From: Planctomycetales bacterium | GTDB lineage: Bacteria > Planctomycetota > Planctomycetia > Isosphaerales > Isosphaeraceae | DNA: 41,971 nt | Assembly (NCBI GenBank): GCA_027449865.1 | Contig: DAIDKV010000107.1 | Span: 1-41,971, forward strand | Direction: 5' to 3' | Part shown: positions 22,564 to 30,165 of the stretch, in pieces | How the letters are laid out: every line of letters begins with the position of its first letter | Position numbering within the stretch: position 1 is the stretch's first letter | Notes under the pieces: generated by a model | What the model saw: the letters and a program-made list of their open reading frames with translations, nothing else | Databases searched by the model: none | What the model was told of the DNA's origin: nothing | Made by a program: the position numbers and the translations under genes

Positions 22564-23736
22564 ATGGTTCACATGAGTCCAACGCAGTTGCAGTTCTGGC
22601 GAGACCTGCTCGCTCCCTTCCCCGGCGAGGCGCTGTCCGTGAAGACGGTCGGCGGGAGGGAGCTGACCTACATCGACAAGCGGAGCCTGGCCAATCGGCT
22701 GGACAACATCGTCGGCCCGGACGGCTGGTACGCCGAGTATCGCGACGAGGGCGGCCGGGGGCTGGTGTGCCGGCTCCATCTGTACGTCCCGACCCGAGAC
22801 GGCTGGGCCTGGCGGCACAAGGAGGACGGCGGCTCGGACGAGGGCATGACGAAGAAGGCCGGCGGCCAGCAGGTCGAGGACACCGACAACTCGTTCAAGT
22901 CCGAGTTCACCAACGCCTTCCGCCGGGCCGCCCAGGACGCCTGGGGCATCGGGCGATACCTGTACCAGAAGGGCATCCCCGACTGGCTCGATCCCCGCTG
23001 CCCGGTCGAGGCGGTCTGCGGCCGGCAGGATCAGGCCGTCGTCGGCCATCCGCCCCGCGAGCCGGTCGAGGCGAGGCCCAACGGCGACGCGCCGGCCGCC
23101 GACCTCGCCCGAGAGGCCCGCGAGCAGCTCGCCGCCCCGACGCCGGCCGAGCGGCTCGACCTGCCCGCCGCCGGCCGCGACGTGTACGCCTGGGTCCGCG
23201 CCATGGAGCAGCGGTTCAAGACGAGCCTTTTGGGAGGTGTCCGTCAGGGGGCCGAGAAGCGCGGCCTGAACCCGGCCCAGCTCTACGCCTGGCCGCAGGA
23301 CAAGGTCAACGAGATCATCGGCGAGGCGATCGACTTCATCATGACGCTGCCCACGTACCGAGGCGAGTTCGAGCACGTCACGCCCGGGGCGCCCGTCCCG
23401 GTCGCCGCGCCGAGCGAGCCTCCGGCCCCGACGGCGGCGGCTCCCGCCAACACGGGCGACCCGCTCGCCCCGCAGAAGCGCGAGCTGATGGCCAAGATCG
23501 GAGCCCACATCGAGCGGCAGCTCGGCGTGAAGCCGACCAACGAGCAGCTCAAGGCGGCCTTCCAGACCGTCGCCGCCGAGTGCCAGACCGGCAGCGGACA
23601 CGTGGGCGAGGTGCCCGGGAGCCTCAAGGATCTGGCCGACGCCGTCTGGCTCCGGAACATGATCGCCCTGGTGGACGAGAACCTCAAAAGGCCGCCGGTC
23701 GCCGACCAGGCCGAGAGCAACGACATCCCTTTCTGA
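22564..23736 (+). CDS. Rad52/Rad22-like single-strand annealing protein
   Basis: The product has 390 residues from the ATG at 22564, which follows GGGAG; an earlier in-frame ATG lacks such a site. Residues about 20-140 have the Rad52-family order TYIDKRSLANRLDNIVGPDG, then GLVCRLHLYVP and DNSFKSEFTNAFRRAAQDAWGIGRYLY. The family anneals complementary single strands in phage recombination and repair. A Pro/Ala-rich linker and a second helical region follow. The extreme C-terminus is ESNDIPF, like the DIPF tip that bacterial SSB uses to dock repair proteins. It is the first gene of the early operon, next to primase and helicase genes. Confidence 0.8.
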   Translation: MVHMSPTQLQFWRDLLAPFPGEALSVKTVGGRELTYIDKRSLANRLDNIVGPDGWYAEYRDEGGRGLVCRLHLYVPTRDGWAWRHKEDGGSDEGMTKKAGGQQVEDTDNSFKSEFTNAFRRAAQDAWGIGRYLYQKGIPDWLDPRCPVEAVCGRQDQAVVGHPPREPVEARPNGDAPAADLAREAREQLAAPTPAERLDLPAAGRDVYAWVRAMEQRFKTSLLGGVRQGAEKRGLNPAQLYAWPQDKVNEIIGEAIDFIMTLPTYRGEFEHVTPGAPVPVAAPSEPPAPTAAAPANTGDPLAPQKRELMAKIGAHIERQLGVKPTNEQLKAAFQTVAAECQTGSGHVGEVPGSLKDLADAVWLRNMIALVDENLKRPPVADQAESNDIPF

Positions 23737-23848
23737 CTCTCAGGGGCGCCCAGGCCGCGAGGCGCCTCGGGTTCAAGGACCGGTTCGAGCGGCAGGTGTT
23801 CGAGGGTTTCGGGCGGAAGCTCCAACTTTGCGAGGTTGAGATAGACTT

Positions 23849-24340
23849 ATGGGTTACGGATCGAACAGCGGGTACGGTCAGAACGGCGGCGGCTACGGCA
23901 ACGGCGGCGGGTACGGCGGCAACCGGGGCGGCCACGAACCCGGATACGGACAGGGCTACAACCAGGACGGCGGACGCCAGACCTATCAGGGCGGCGGCGG
24001 GTACGGGGGCGGCGGCCAGGGCGGCAACACCGGGCGCGGGAGTGCCGGCGGCGGAACCTCCCTCCCCGACGGCTTCGACAAGGACAGCCCCTACAGGTCC
24101 CGAATCGAGGCGTGCCTGAACTTTGAGATGAAGTTCAGCCGCTACAAGGGCGCCAAGCTCGGCGAGCTGGCCGGGGACGACGAGGCCCTGCTCTTCTTCG
24201 ACTGGCTCCGGCAGAAGCCGGACTTCGGCGGGATCGCCCGCGACATGGTGACGGTATTTCTGCACCGGCCCGAGGTCGCGGCCCGGCTCGACGCGGCGAT
24301 CCAGGCCAAGCGGGCGAACGCCAGGAACCGCCAGCAATGA
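23849..24340 (+). CDS. Gly/Tyr-rich low-complexity protein with ExoX-like C-terminal domain
   Basis: The product has 163 residues. Residues 1-70 are almost only Gly, Tyr, Asn and Gln (GYGSNSGYGQNGGGYGNGGG), a prion-like disordered tract. Residues about 90-155 fold: MKFSRYKGAKLGELAGDDE, then LLFFDWLRQKPDFGG, the F.kyKG.kl.el..dd..yl.WL pattern of the small C-terminal domain found in exodeoxyribonuclease X-like and DUF3820 proteins. No exonuclease catalytic domain is present. The last four bases overlap the primase start (ATGA). I infer a replication or recombination accessory protein, perhaps binding ssDNA or the SSAP; this is not shown. Confidence 0.65.
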   Translation: MGYGSNSGYGQNGGGYGNGGGYGGNRGGHEPGYGQGYNQDGGRQTYQGGGGYGGGGQGGNTGRGSAGGGTSLPDGFDKDSPYRSRIEACLNFEMKFSRYKGAKLGELAGDDEALLFFDWLRQKPDFGGIARDMVTVFLHRPEVAARLDAAIQAKRANARNRQQ

Positions 24341-25323
24341 CGCCGTTCGATCGCGCCGCGAGGTGCATCGACCACTACCGAGAACTCGGCCTCTGCCCCT
24401 TGCCTTCCCGGATGGATCGCAAGGGGCCGATGCTTGCCACGTACGCCGACCACTACCAGGGGACGCCCGTCCCCGAGTCGGCGTATCGCGTCCGGACGAC
24501 GAACGTCCAGATCCTCTGCGGCGTCAAGACGCCGACGCCGGCCAAGATCCTCGTCGTGGACCTGGACGGCCCCGAGGCCCGCGACGTCTGGGGCCGGATG
24601 TGCGAGCACCACGGCAACGCGGCGGCCCGCAACTGGGTGTCGAGGACGGGGAGCGGCGGCTACCACCTCTACTACTCGGTCCCTCCCGGTGTGGACGAAG
24701 TCCCGTCCGGGATGCTTTGGGGTGAGTGGGACACGTGGGGCGACGACGGCAAGGGAAAGTGGGCGAAGCACAAGGAGATCCGCATCCTCGGCGACAACTC
24801 GCTCGTGGTCGCCCCGCCCTCGATCCACGTGGAGGCGAAGCGGCCCTACGAATTCCAGGGACTTAACGGACCGAGGCATGTCTGGCTGCCCGACCCGGCC
24901 CCGCGATGGCTCCTGGAGATGCCCCGGCTCCAGAGGCCGAGGTTCGAGGTCGAGGCCCCGAAGCCCGTCTATATTCCACGGCAGCCCCGCACGGGGAAAT
25001 TCTACGATCGAGATGAAGTGCTCGCGGCGGTCGGCGCGAACAAGCTGGCCATCGCGAAGGAATGGGGCCTGGTCACGAAGACGGACATCCCCAATCTCAA
25101 GGGATGGGTGAACTGCTACGTCCCGCGCCGCGAGGACCCGCGCCACTCCCAGCCCTCGGGCTCGTTCCACTTCCGCGATGGCGTGCTCCAGGACCGCAAG
25201 GATCTCTCCATCATCAAGTTCTTCGACCTGGGCGTGCTCCTTCAACCGGGCCGCTACAAGGACTGGCGAGAGGTCCGCGACGAGCTGGGCGACCGATTCA
25301 TCGGGCGACTGAAAAAAGCGTGA
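24337..25323 (+). CDS. Prim-Pol (archaeo-eukaryotic-type) primase-polymerase
   Basis: The product has 328 residues. Motifs of the bifunctional primase/polymerase domain are visible: ILVVDLDG with D75 and D77 for the metals, RTGSGGYHLYY with H110 for nucleotide binding, and IRILGDNSLVVAPPSIH near 148-164. It should make primers, or extend them, at the phage fork. The C-terminal region (YVPRREDPRHSQPSGSFHF..LSIIKFFDLG..PGRYKDWREV) looks like a primase zinc-binding domain that has lost its Cys ligands. No helicase domain is fused; a separate SF2 helicase follows two genes on. It is coupled to the previous gene by ATGA. Confidence 0.75.
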   Translation: MTPFDRAARCIDHYRELGLCPLPSRMDRKGPMLATYADHYQGTPVPESAYRVRTTNVQILCGVKTPTPAKILVVDLDGPEARDVWGRMCEHHGNAAARNWVSRTGSGGYHLYYSVPPGVDEVPSGMLWGEWDTWGDDGKGKWAKHKEIRILGDNSLVVAPPSIHVEAKRPYEFQGLNGPRHVWLPDPAPRWLLEMPRLQRPRFEVEAPKPVYIPRQPRTGKFYDRDEVLAAVGANKLAIAKEWGLVTKTDIPNLKGWVNCYVPRREDPRHSQPSGSFHFRDGVLQDRKDLSIIKFFDLGVLLQPGRYKDWREVRDELGDRFIGRLKKA

Positions 25324-25343
25324 TGAATGCTCGGCCGGCCTTC

Positions 25344-25368
25344 GCGATCGGGCGATCCCCGTTGCCTA
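25344..25368 (+). promoter_or_regulatory. Bipartite promoter-like motif before the ParB-like gene
   Basis: GCGATCGG (25344-25351), ten bases, then TTGCCTA (25362-25368), with 42 bases to the ATG. The same elements, spacing and distance to the start occur at 32367-32391. This suggests a promoter class read by host or phage sigma factor; boxes do not match sigma-70 consensus. Confidence 0.4.
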
Positions 25369-25410
25369 GCTATATGCCGGGATCTCAGCCCGGCTCAACC
25401 CGAGGGAACC

Positions 25411-26634
25411 ATGAAAGAGCAAGACATCACGTGCGTCGAGTGCAAGAAGGTGAGGCCCGCCAAGAGCGCCAAGAAGGGCCTGGCTCCCGCCGTGCTCGAT
25501 CAGCTCCACGACTCGATCTCGAAGGAGGGGCTGCTCAACCCGGTCTGCCTCCGGCCCGACCCGGAGAACCCGGGATGCTACCGGATCGTCGCGGGCGAGC
25601 ATCGGTTCTACGTCGTCTCCAAGATGATGAAGGCGGAGGTGGTCGCCGCCCGCATCTTCGACGAGATGAGCGACGAGGAAGCCGAACTCGCCGGGCTGAG
25701 CGAGAACGCCTGCCGGACCCACGCCAAGCCGACCGACCGCCTGCTGCACCTCCGGAAGTGGCAGGAGGTGTATCGCAAGCACTTCCCCGCCCTCGAAGGG
25801 TGCCGTGGCGCCGCGACCGCCCGGTGGGCCAACTCGACCAAGGCCGAGGCCAAGCAGAAGGCCATCGACGAGGAGCGGGCGAAGGACGCCGCCGAGGCCG
25901 CCGCTGCATGCGATGACCAGAATGGGCATCGCATCGAGGGCGATGCCGCGACGGCCGAAACGTCCGAGTCGAAGGAGCGGCCCAAGACCTTCCGCGAGCG
26001 GGTCAAGGCCGTGACCGGCATGAGCGAGTCGGCCCTCACTCGCGACCTGAAGATCAACAACAGCCTCGATGAAGAGCAGGTCTACGTGCTCGACCTCGTG
26101 CAATGCACGAAGCAGGGGATGATCCAGATCATCGACGCCACGAAGGACATCCAGAAACGCGGCGAGATCGTGAACCTCGTGGCGAGCGGGATGGAGATCG
26201 ACCGCGCGATCGTCGAGGTTCTCGGCGAGCAGGCCGGCGTCGGTGACAAGGCCGACGGCGACGAGGCGAACGCCGGGCCGAGGCGCGAGGAGACCGACGA
26301 GGAATGGTTCCTACGCGAGTGCGCCGAGTTCTCCGGCTACCTCGGCGAACCCGACCAGTTCCGCTCCGACGCGATCCTGTTCCGCCAGCTCTCCGAGGAG
26401 CGGAACCGGCACCGGAAGAAGGTCAAGAAGATCGTCGAGTCGTACAAGGAGTCGCGCAAGGGCAAGCGGATCGGCTGGTTCTTCCTCAACGTCTTCAACT
26501 ACCTCAACGTCTCGCACCCCAACTCGTGGGCGATCTGCGGGGCCTGCAAGGGCAAGGGCACCAGCGAGGCCGGCGAGGAGTGCTCGACCTGCCGAGGCGC
26601 CGGGTACAAGACCAAAACGGAGCGCTACGTCTGA
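25411..26634 (+). CDS. ParB-like N-terminal domain protein with C-terminal DnaJ-type zinc motif
   Basis: The product has 407 residues from the ATG at 25411 (GAGGGAACC upstream). Residues 25-110 are ParB/Srx-like: LDQLHDSISKEGLLNPVCLR, then YRIVAGEHRFYVVSKM (box II) and LAGLSENACR. A helical region with a possible HTH (VTGMSESALTRDLKINNSL) follows. The C-terminus has CGACKGKG and CSTCRGAG, two CxxCxGxG motifs as in one DnaJ zinc site. Residues 167-175 (CDDQNGHRI) are encoded by a copy of the dispersed palindrome, in an Ala-rich linker. ParB proteins act in DNA segregation, and phage versions also in transcription control; no parA gene is seen, so the role is open. Confidence 0.7.
   Translation: MKEQDITCVECKKVRPAKSAKKGLAPAVLDQLHDSISKEGLLNPVCLRPDPENPGCYRIVAGEHRFYVVSKMMKAEVVAARIFDEMSDEEAELAGLSENACRTHAKPTDRLLHLRKWQEVYRKHFPALEGCRGAATARWANSTKAEAKQKAIDEERAKDAAEAAAACDDQNGHRIEGDAATAETSESKERPKTFRERVKAVTGMSESALTRDLKINNSLDEEQVYVLDLVQCTKQGMIQIIDATKDIQKRGEIVNLVASGMEIDRAIVEVLGEQAGVGDKADGDEANAGPRREETDEEWFLRECAEFSGYLGEPDQFRSDAILFRQLSEERNRHRKKVKKIVESYKESRKGKRIGWFFLNVFNYLNVSHPNSWAICGACKGKGTSEAGEECSTCRGAGYKTKTERYV
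25908..25934. repeat. 27-bp dispersed palindrome, copy 4, inside the parB-like gene
   Basis: Arms ATGCGATG (25908-25915) and CATCGCAT (25927-25934) flank ACCAGAATGGG, one base different from copy 2. It is read in frame without a stop. Confidence 0.9.
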
Positions 26635-26636
26635 GC

Positions 26637-28262
26637 ATGGGCCACAACATCGAGTACCGTGACTATCAGGTCGAGGGCCGGGATGCCGCCTTCCGGGAGC
26701 ACGAGGCCGGGAACGACTCCGCGTGCGTCGTGCTCCCCACCGGCTGCGGCAAGACCGTCCTGGCCGGCATGTGCTTCGAGCGGGCCCTTGAGCGAGGACG
26801 CAAGGGCCTGTTCCTCGCCCACCGCGAGGTGCTGGTCCGCCAGGCTTACCGGACGCTCTGCGCGTTCGGGTTCGACGTGGCCGTCGAGATGGCGGGCGAG
26901 TCGGCCCGCGAGCAGGCCGCGATCCTCGGCCAGCCGCAGGTCGTCGTCGGCTCCGTGCAGTCCTTGCAAGGGAGCCGACTGGCGAGCTGGGACCGCGAGG
27001 CGTTCGGCTACGTCATCGTGGACGAGTGCCATCGCGTCCTCGGCGAGCAGCATCAGAACACCCTCGGCTACTTCCGGGGGTACTGGCACCTCGGCCTGAC
27101 CGCCACGCCGGATCGGGGCGACGACCGCAACATCGGCTCGCAGTACGTCAAGGCGTACGAGTACGGCCTCCGCAGGGCGATCGCCGAGGGCTACCTCGCC
27201 CCGATCCGCACGCGGACCTGCCCGACGAAGGTGGACCTTCGCGGGCTCAGGATGCACGGCGGCGACTTCGCACTGGACGAGCTGGTGAACCGGCTCACGC
27301 CCGACATGGAGCGGCTGGCCCGCGCGTTCTTCGACGAGATCGGCGATCGCCCGTTCGTCTACTTCACTCCGGACGTGGGCACGTCCAACCTGTTCGCCGC
27401 CATCGCCAACAAGCTCGGCCACCCCTGCGAATACGTCGCCGGGATGGGCGGCGAATGGGGCATGGGGAAGGCCGAGAAGGAGGAGAAGCTCGAAAAGCTC
27501 ACCGGCGGCGCGATCCAGGGGGTGGCCTGTTGCGAGCTGCTGACCGAGGGGTGGGACTTCCCGCCGATCGAGGCGGTCGGCATCGGCCGGCCGACCCGGA
27601 AGCGGTACAAGTACACCCAGATGGTGGGCCGGGGGACTCGGCAGAGCCCGGCCACCGGGAAGCGCGACTGCCTGGTCGTGGACTTCGACTGGGAGGCCGA
27701 CCCCCAGGTCAAGGATATCTGCGCGGTCGTGGACCTGTTCGACGACGGTTCGCTCGACTGGGAGGTCCGTGACTACGCCGTGAAGAAGGAGCGGGAGCGG
27801 AAGGGCAAGTCGCTCGACCCCGTCGAGCTGATCGAGGAGGCCGAGAACGCGATCCGAATCCGACGGACGCTCCACGTCTCGCTCACCGGGGCGAGGGAGA
27901 AGTACGAGGCGATCGAGTGCGACCCGGTCGGCGTCGGCAAGATCTTGGACATCGGGCTCAACCGGAAGTACGACATCGACAAGCAGGGCCGCAATCCGGC
28001 CAGCGAGCGCCAGAAGTGGAAGCTCAAGTCCCTGGGCGTCGATTGCCCGGAGACCATGTCGAAGTGGGGGGCCTCGAAGCTGATCACGAAGCTTGAGAAG
28101 CGGAAGGCCGATGGGTTCGCCGACCCCCGCGCCGTCCGCGACCTGCTCCGTGGCGGCGTCTCCGAGAATATCGCCCGCTCCCTTTCCGCCGAGCAGGCGG
28201 GCGAGTATCTCGCCGCGCTGGCCGAGCGGACCAACGAGACGAAGCAAGCGACCCTCTTCTGA
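26637..28262 (+). CDS. SF2 DEAD/DEAH-type helicase
   Basis: The product has 541 residues. Start: ATG two bases after the stop of the ParB-like gene; an open extension upstream runs through that gene and is ignored. Motif I LPTGCGKT (33-40), motif II DECH (129-132), motif III TATPDR (155-160) and motif VI QMVGRGTR (328-335) define an ATP-dependent SF2 helicase or translocase of the DEAD/RAD25-like group. The C-terminal 180 residues (KKERERKGKSLDPVELIEEA..GKILDIGLNRKYDI) are family-specific with no domain I can name. It probably unwinds DNA at the phage fork or in recombination, together with Prim-Pol and SSAP. Confidence 0.85.
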   Translation: MGHNIEYRDYQVEGRDAAFREHEAGNDSACVVLPTGCGKTVLAGMCFERALERGRKGLFLAHREVLVRQAYRTLCAFGFDVAVEMAGESAREQAAILGQPQVVVGSVQSLQGSRLASWDREAFGYVIVDECHRVLGEQHQNTLGYFRGYWHLGLTATPDRGDDRNIGSQYVKAYEYGLRRAIAEGYLAPIRTRTCPTKVDLRGLRMHGGDFALDELVNRLTPDMERLARAFFDEIGDRPFVYFTPDVGTSNLFAAIANKLGHPCEYVAGMGGEWGMGKAEKEEKLEKLTGGAIQGVACCELLTEGWDFPPIEAVGIGRPTRKRYKYTQMVGRGTRQSPATGKRDCLVVDFDWEADPQVKDICAVVDLFDDGSLDWEVRDYAVKKERERKGKSLDPVELIEEAENAIRIRRTLHVSLTGAREKYEAIECDPVGVGKILDIGLNRKYDIDKQGRNPASERQKWKLKSLGVDCPETMSKWGASKLITKLEKRKADGFADPRAVRDLLRGGVSENIARSLSAEQAGEYLAALAERTNETKQATLF

Positions 28263-28357
28263 GGGATCTTCTCGCGATGCGGCCCGCTCTCGTGGCTATA
28301 CTCCTGTTGTCCCAGAATGATGAAGTAGTGTTCACAATCTGAAAACACGAGGCATCC

Positions 28358-28615
28358 ATGCGAATTAAGGACTACCCGAAGACCGTCGCCGCGAAGGAGC
28401 AGTACACCTCGGGCGACATCGCCGTCCTCCTGGGCGTCTCGCTCCGCACCGCGAGCATCATGCTCAAGAACGGCGTGATCAAGTCGTTCCAGCTCCCCGG
28501 CCTGACCGGGCGCCGCGTGCTCCACAACGAACTCGTCGCCTTCCTGAACTCGTCCCCCGACTACGCCTACGCGGCGGCGAAGCTGGTGGACGAGATCGAG
28601 GAGTCCCACCCTTGA
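28358..28615 (+). CDS. Small HTH protein, excisionase/MerR-like
   Basis: The product has 85 residues. Residues 16-50 (YTSGDIAVLLGVSLRTASIM, then NGVIKSFQLPG) are a winged or MerR/AlpA-type helix-turn-helix ending in RRVLHNELVAFL, as in excisionases and small phage regulators. ACGAGGCATCC precedes the ATG. The 95-base gap upstream carries a TATACT box (28297-28302) preceded by TGG, and GCGATG at 28273, so a new promoter is likely here. No integrase is present, so a transcription-regulator role is favoured over excision. Confidence 0.65.
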   Translation: MRIKDYPKTVAAKEQYTSGDIAVLLGVSLRTASIMLKNGVIKSFQLPGLTGRRVLHNELVAFLNSSPDYAYAAAKLVDEIEESHP

Positions 28616-28863
28616 GCCGATCGTCCCTCACGCTCGCGGACGACTGCGAGCGAATGGTGGGGATTCTCGCGGACGCGCCGATCGACGGGCTCTCGCTCGA
28701 CGAGATCCGCGAGAAGACCCTCCATTCCGGCGATCCCTGGTCGCTGGCCACCGTCAACGACATCCTCTGCGAGCTTCGGTTCAAGCGGGGGGCTGTCCAA
28801 TGCCACAAGCTCCGGGTCCGACACGCCAAGGTCACGAAGTATTTCCTCAAGGGGAACCGCTAA
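28612..28863 (+). CDS. Small winged-helix-like protein with TTG start
   Basis: The product has 83 residues. The only coupled start is TTG at 28612, overlapping the stop of the HTH gene (TTGA). The order CERMVGILADAPIDGLSLDE, SLATVNDILCELRFKRGAVQ and HKLRVRHAKVTKYFLKG fits a small winged-helix fold (three helices then a hairpin). It is basic at the C-terminus and could bind DNA or RNA. No family is recognised. Coupling to the HTH protein suggests they act together. Confidence 0.55.
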   Translation: MSRSSLTLADDCERMVGILADAPIDGLSLDEIREKTLHSGDPWSLATVNDILCELRFKRGAVQCHKLRVRHAKVTKYFLKGNR

Positions 28864-28867
28864 CGCC

Positions 28868-29767
28868 ATGGTCACAGAATTCGACCACCACCGGATGGAC
28901 GACGACGGGGCGCCTCCGTACGACAACCGCCATGTCCTGCGGATCGGGATCGCCCCATCGGCCCCGCCCGGGACCGAGAAGCCGAGGCCGATCGTCGCCG
29001 GCTCGCCGTCCGGCAAGACGGTCGAGGCACGGTCCGTCGGCAACCTGATCCTCCCCGGCCGGCCCGAGGCCCCGGCCGAGAAGCCGGCCTTGATCCTGCC
29101 GATGTCGGCCCGGGCCGAGCCCGAGCCCTCGCTCACCTGGGCCGAGTATGCGGCCTGGCGGAAGACGAAGTGCGCGCCCCACGATCAGCCGGCCCGAGCC
29201 ACGCTCGAACTCGTCGGCGAGGTCGGCGAGCTGGCCGAGCTGCTGCTGACCAGGGGGCCGGCCACCTTCTACGGCGAGGATCGGGCCAAGCTCATCGACG
29301 AGTGCGGCGACGTCTTCTTCTGCGCCTCGTGGTGCTTCGACGAGTGGGGCAAGAACCCGCTGGTCGAGTCCGACGACTTGGAGCTGGTCCGCGTGGACGA
29401 GGACGACCCGATCCTCCTGTTCACGAGGGCACTGGCCGAGAACCCCCTCGAAGCGGTCCAGCACTCGCCCAACTTCGTGGGCGGCCTGGCCCGGCTCGTC
29501 TACAACGCCCTCGCGTCGATGCAGACCCAGGCGGCCCTCACCGCGAACGCCTGCAAGAAGCGCATCTTCCAGGGTCGCGAGCAGGACGCGGAGAAGCAGG
29601 TCGGCCGGATCGCCGCCGTGCTCATGACGGTCAACCAGATCCTCATCGTCGCCAACTCGAACGTCGAGGAGGCCCTCAAGGCGAACCGCGCGAAGCTCGA
29701 TGCCCGCTACCCCGACGGCTGGCACGCCAGCGTCGGCGGCGGCATCCGGGAAGGAGCGGGAAAGTGA
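28868..29767 (+). CDS. MazG-like NTP pyrophosphohydrolase
   Basis: The product has 299 residues. The N-terminal 80 residues are Pro-rich and probably disordered. Residues about 88-165 carry the all-alpha NTP-PPase signature: ELVGEVGELAELL with E114, E118 and E121, and KLIDECGDVFFCASW with E145 and D148 as metal ligands. Family members hydrolyse (d)NTPs to monophosphates; phage MazG enzymes clean the pool of unwanted nucleotides or lower (p)ppGpp. The C-terminal half is helical (QAALTANACKKRIFQGREQD; NQILIVANSNVEEALKANRAK) and resembles the second part of long phage MazG-like proteins. Substrate is unknown. Confidence 0.75.
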   Translation: MVTEFDHHRMDDDGAPPYDNRHVLRIGIAPSAPPGTEKPRPIVAGSPSGKTVEARSVGNLILPGRPEAPAEKPALILPMSARAEPEPSLTWAEYAAWRKTKCAPHDQPARATLELVGEVGELAELLLTRGPATFYGEDRAKLIDECGDVFFCASWCFDEWGKNPLVESDDLELVRVDEDDPILLFTRALAENPLEAVQHSPNFVGGLARLVYNALASMQTQAALTANACKKRIFQGREQDAEKQVGRIAAVLMTVNQILIVANSNVEEALKANRAKLDARYPDGWHASVGGGIREGAGK

Positions 29768-30162
29768 ACGAGCCCCACGACTGCGGATGCTGCAAGGGGG
29801 CCGTGGTCCTGGCCGTCCGGACCCTGTCCGAACGCAAGTTCGGATGGGGCGGCGGCGAGGAGCTGCCGATGCGGGAAGACTCGGCGATCACGGCGCTCCA
29901 CGTCTTCTCGCCGACGTTCCCCGTCTGCTTCGGCGGCTTCGGGCTCCCAACCGTGGAACTCGTCCACGACGGGACCGTCGAACTGGTCTTCATCCACGAG
30001 GGCCGGGAGCTGGTCCTCCTCTTCCAATGCCGCAACATCATCACCTACACGATGCTCGACGGGAACACCGAGGTCGAGATCGGCGGCAAGATCGATCTCA
30101 GCACCGGGATCGGCGTCGCGAGGCTCGACGAGTCGGTCGCCTGGCTTCGGGGGGAAGGATGA
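29764..30162 (+). CDS. Hypothetical beta-rich protein with GTG start
   Basis: The product has 132 residues; GTG at 29764 overlaps the MazG stop as GTGA. It opens with HDCGCCKGA (three Cys in a row that could bind metal), then beta-rich segments PVCFGGFGLPTVELVHDGTV, ELVFIHEGRELVLLFQCRNI and TEVEIGGKIDLSTGIG. No family is recognised. It lies between nucleotide-pool and recombination genes and shares their operon. Confidence 0.55.
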   Translation: MNEPHDCGCCKGAVVLAVRTLSERKFGWGGGEELPMREDSAITALHVFSPTFPVCFGGFGLPTVELVHDGTVELVFIHEGRELVLLFQCRNIITYTMLDGNTEVEIGGKIDLSTGIGVARLDESVAWLRGEG

Positions 30163-30165
30163 GCC

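Noticed and set aside
28358-28615. Integration module suggested by the excisionase-like HTH
   Set aside because: No integrase or clear attachment-site pair is visible in the window; the HTH can be a regulator.
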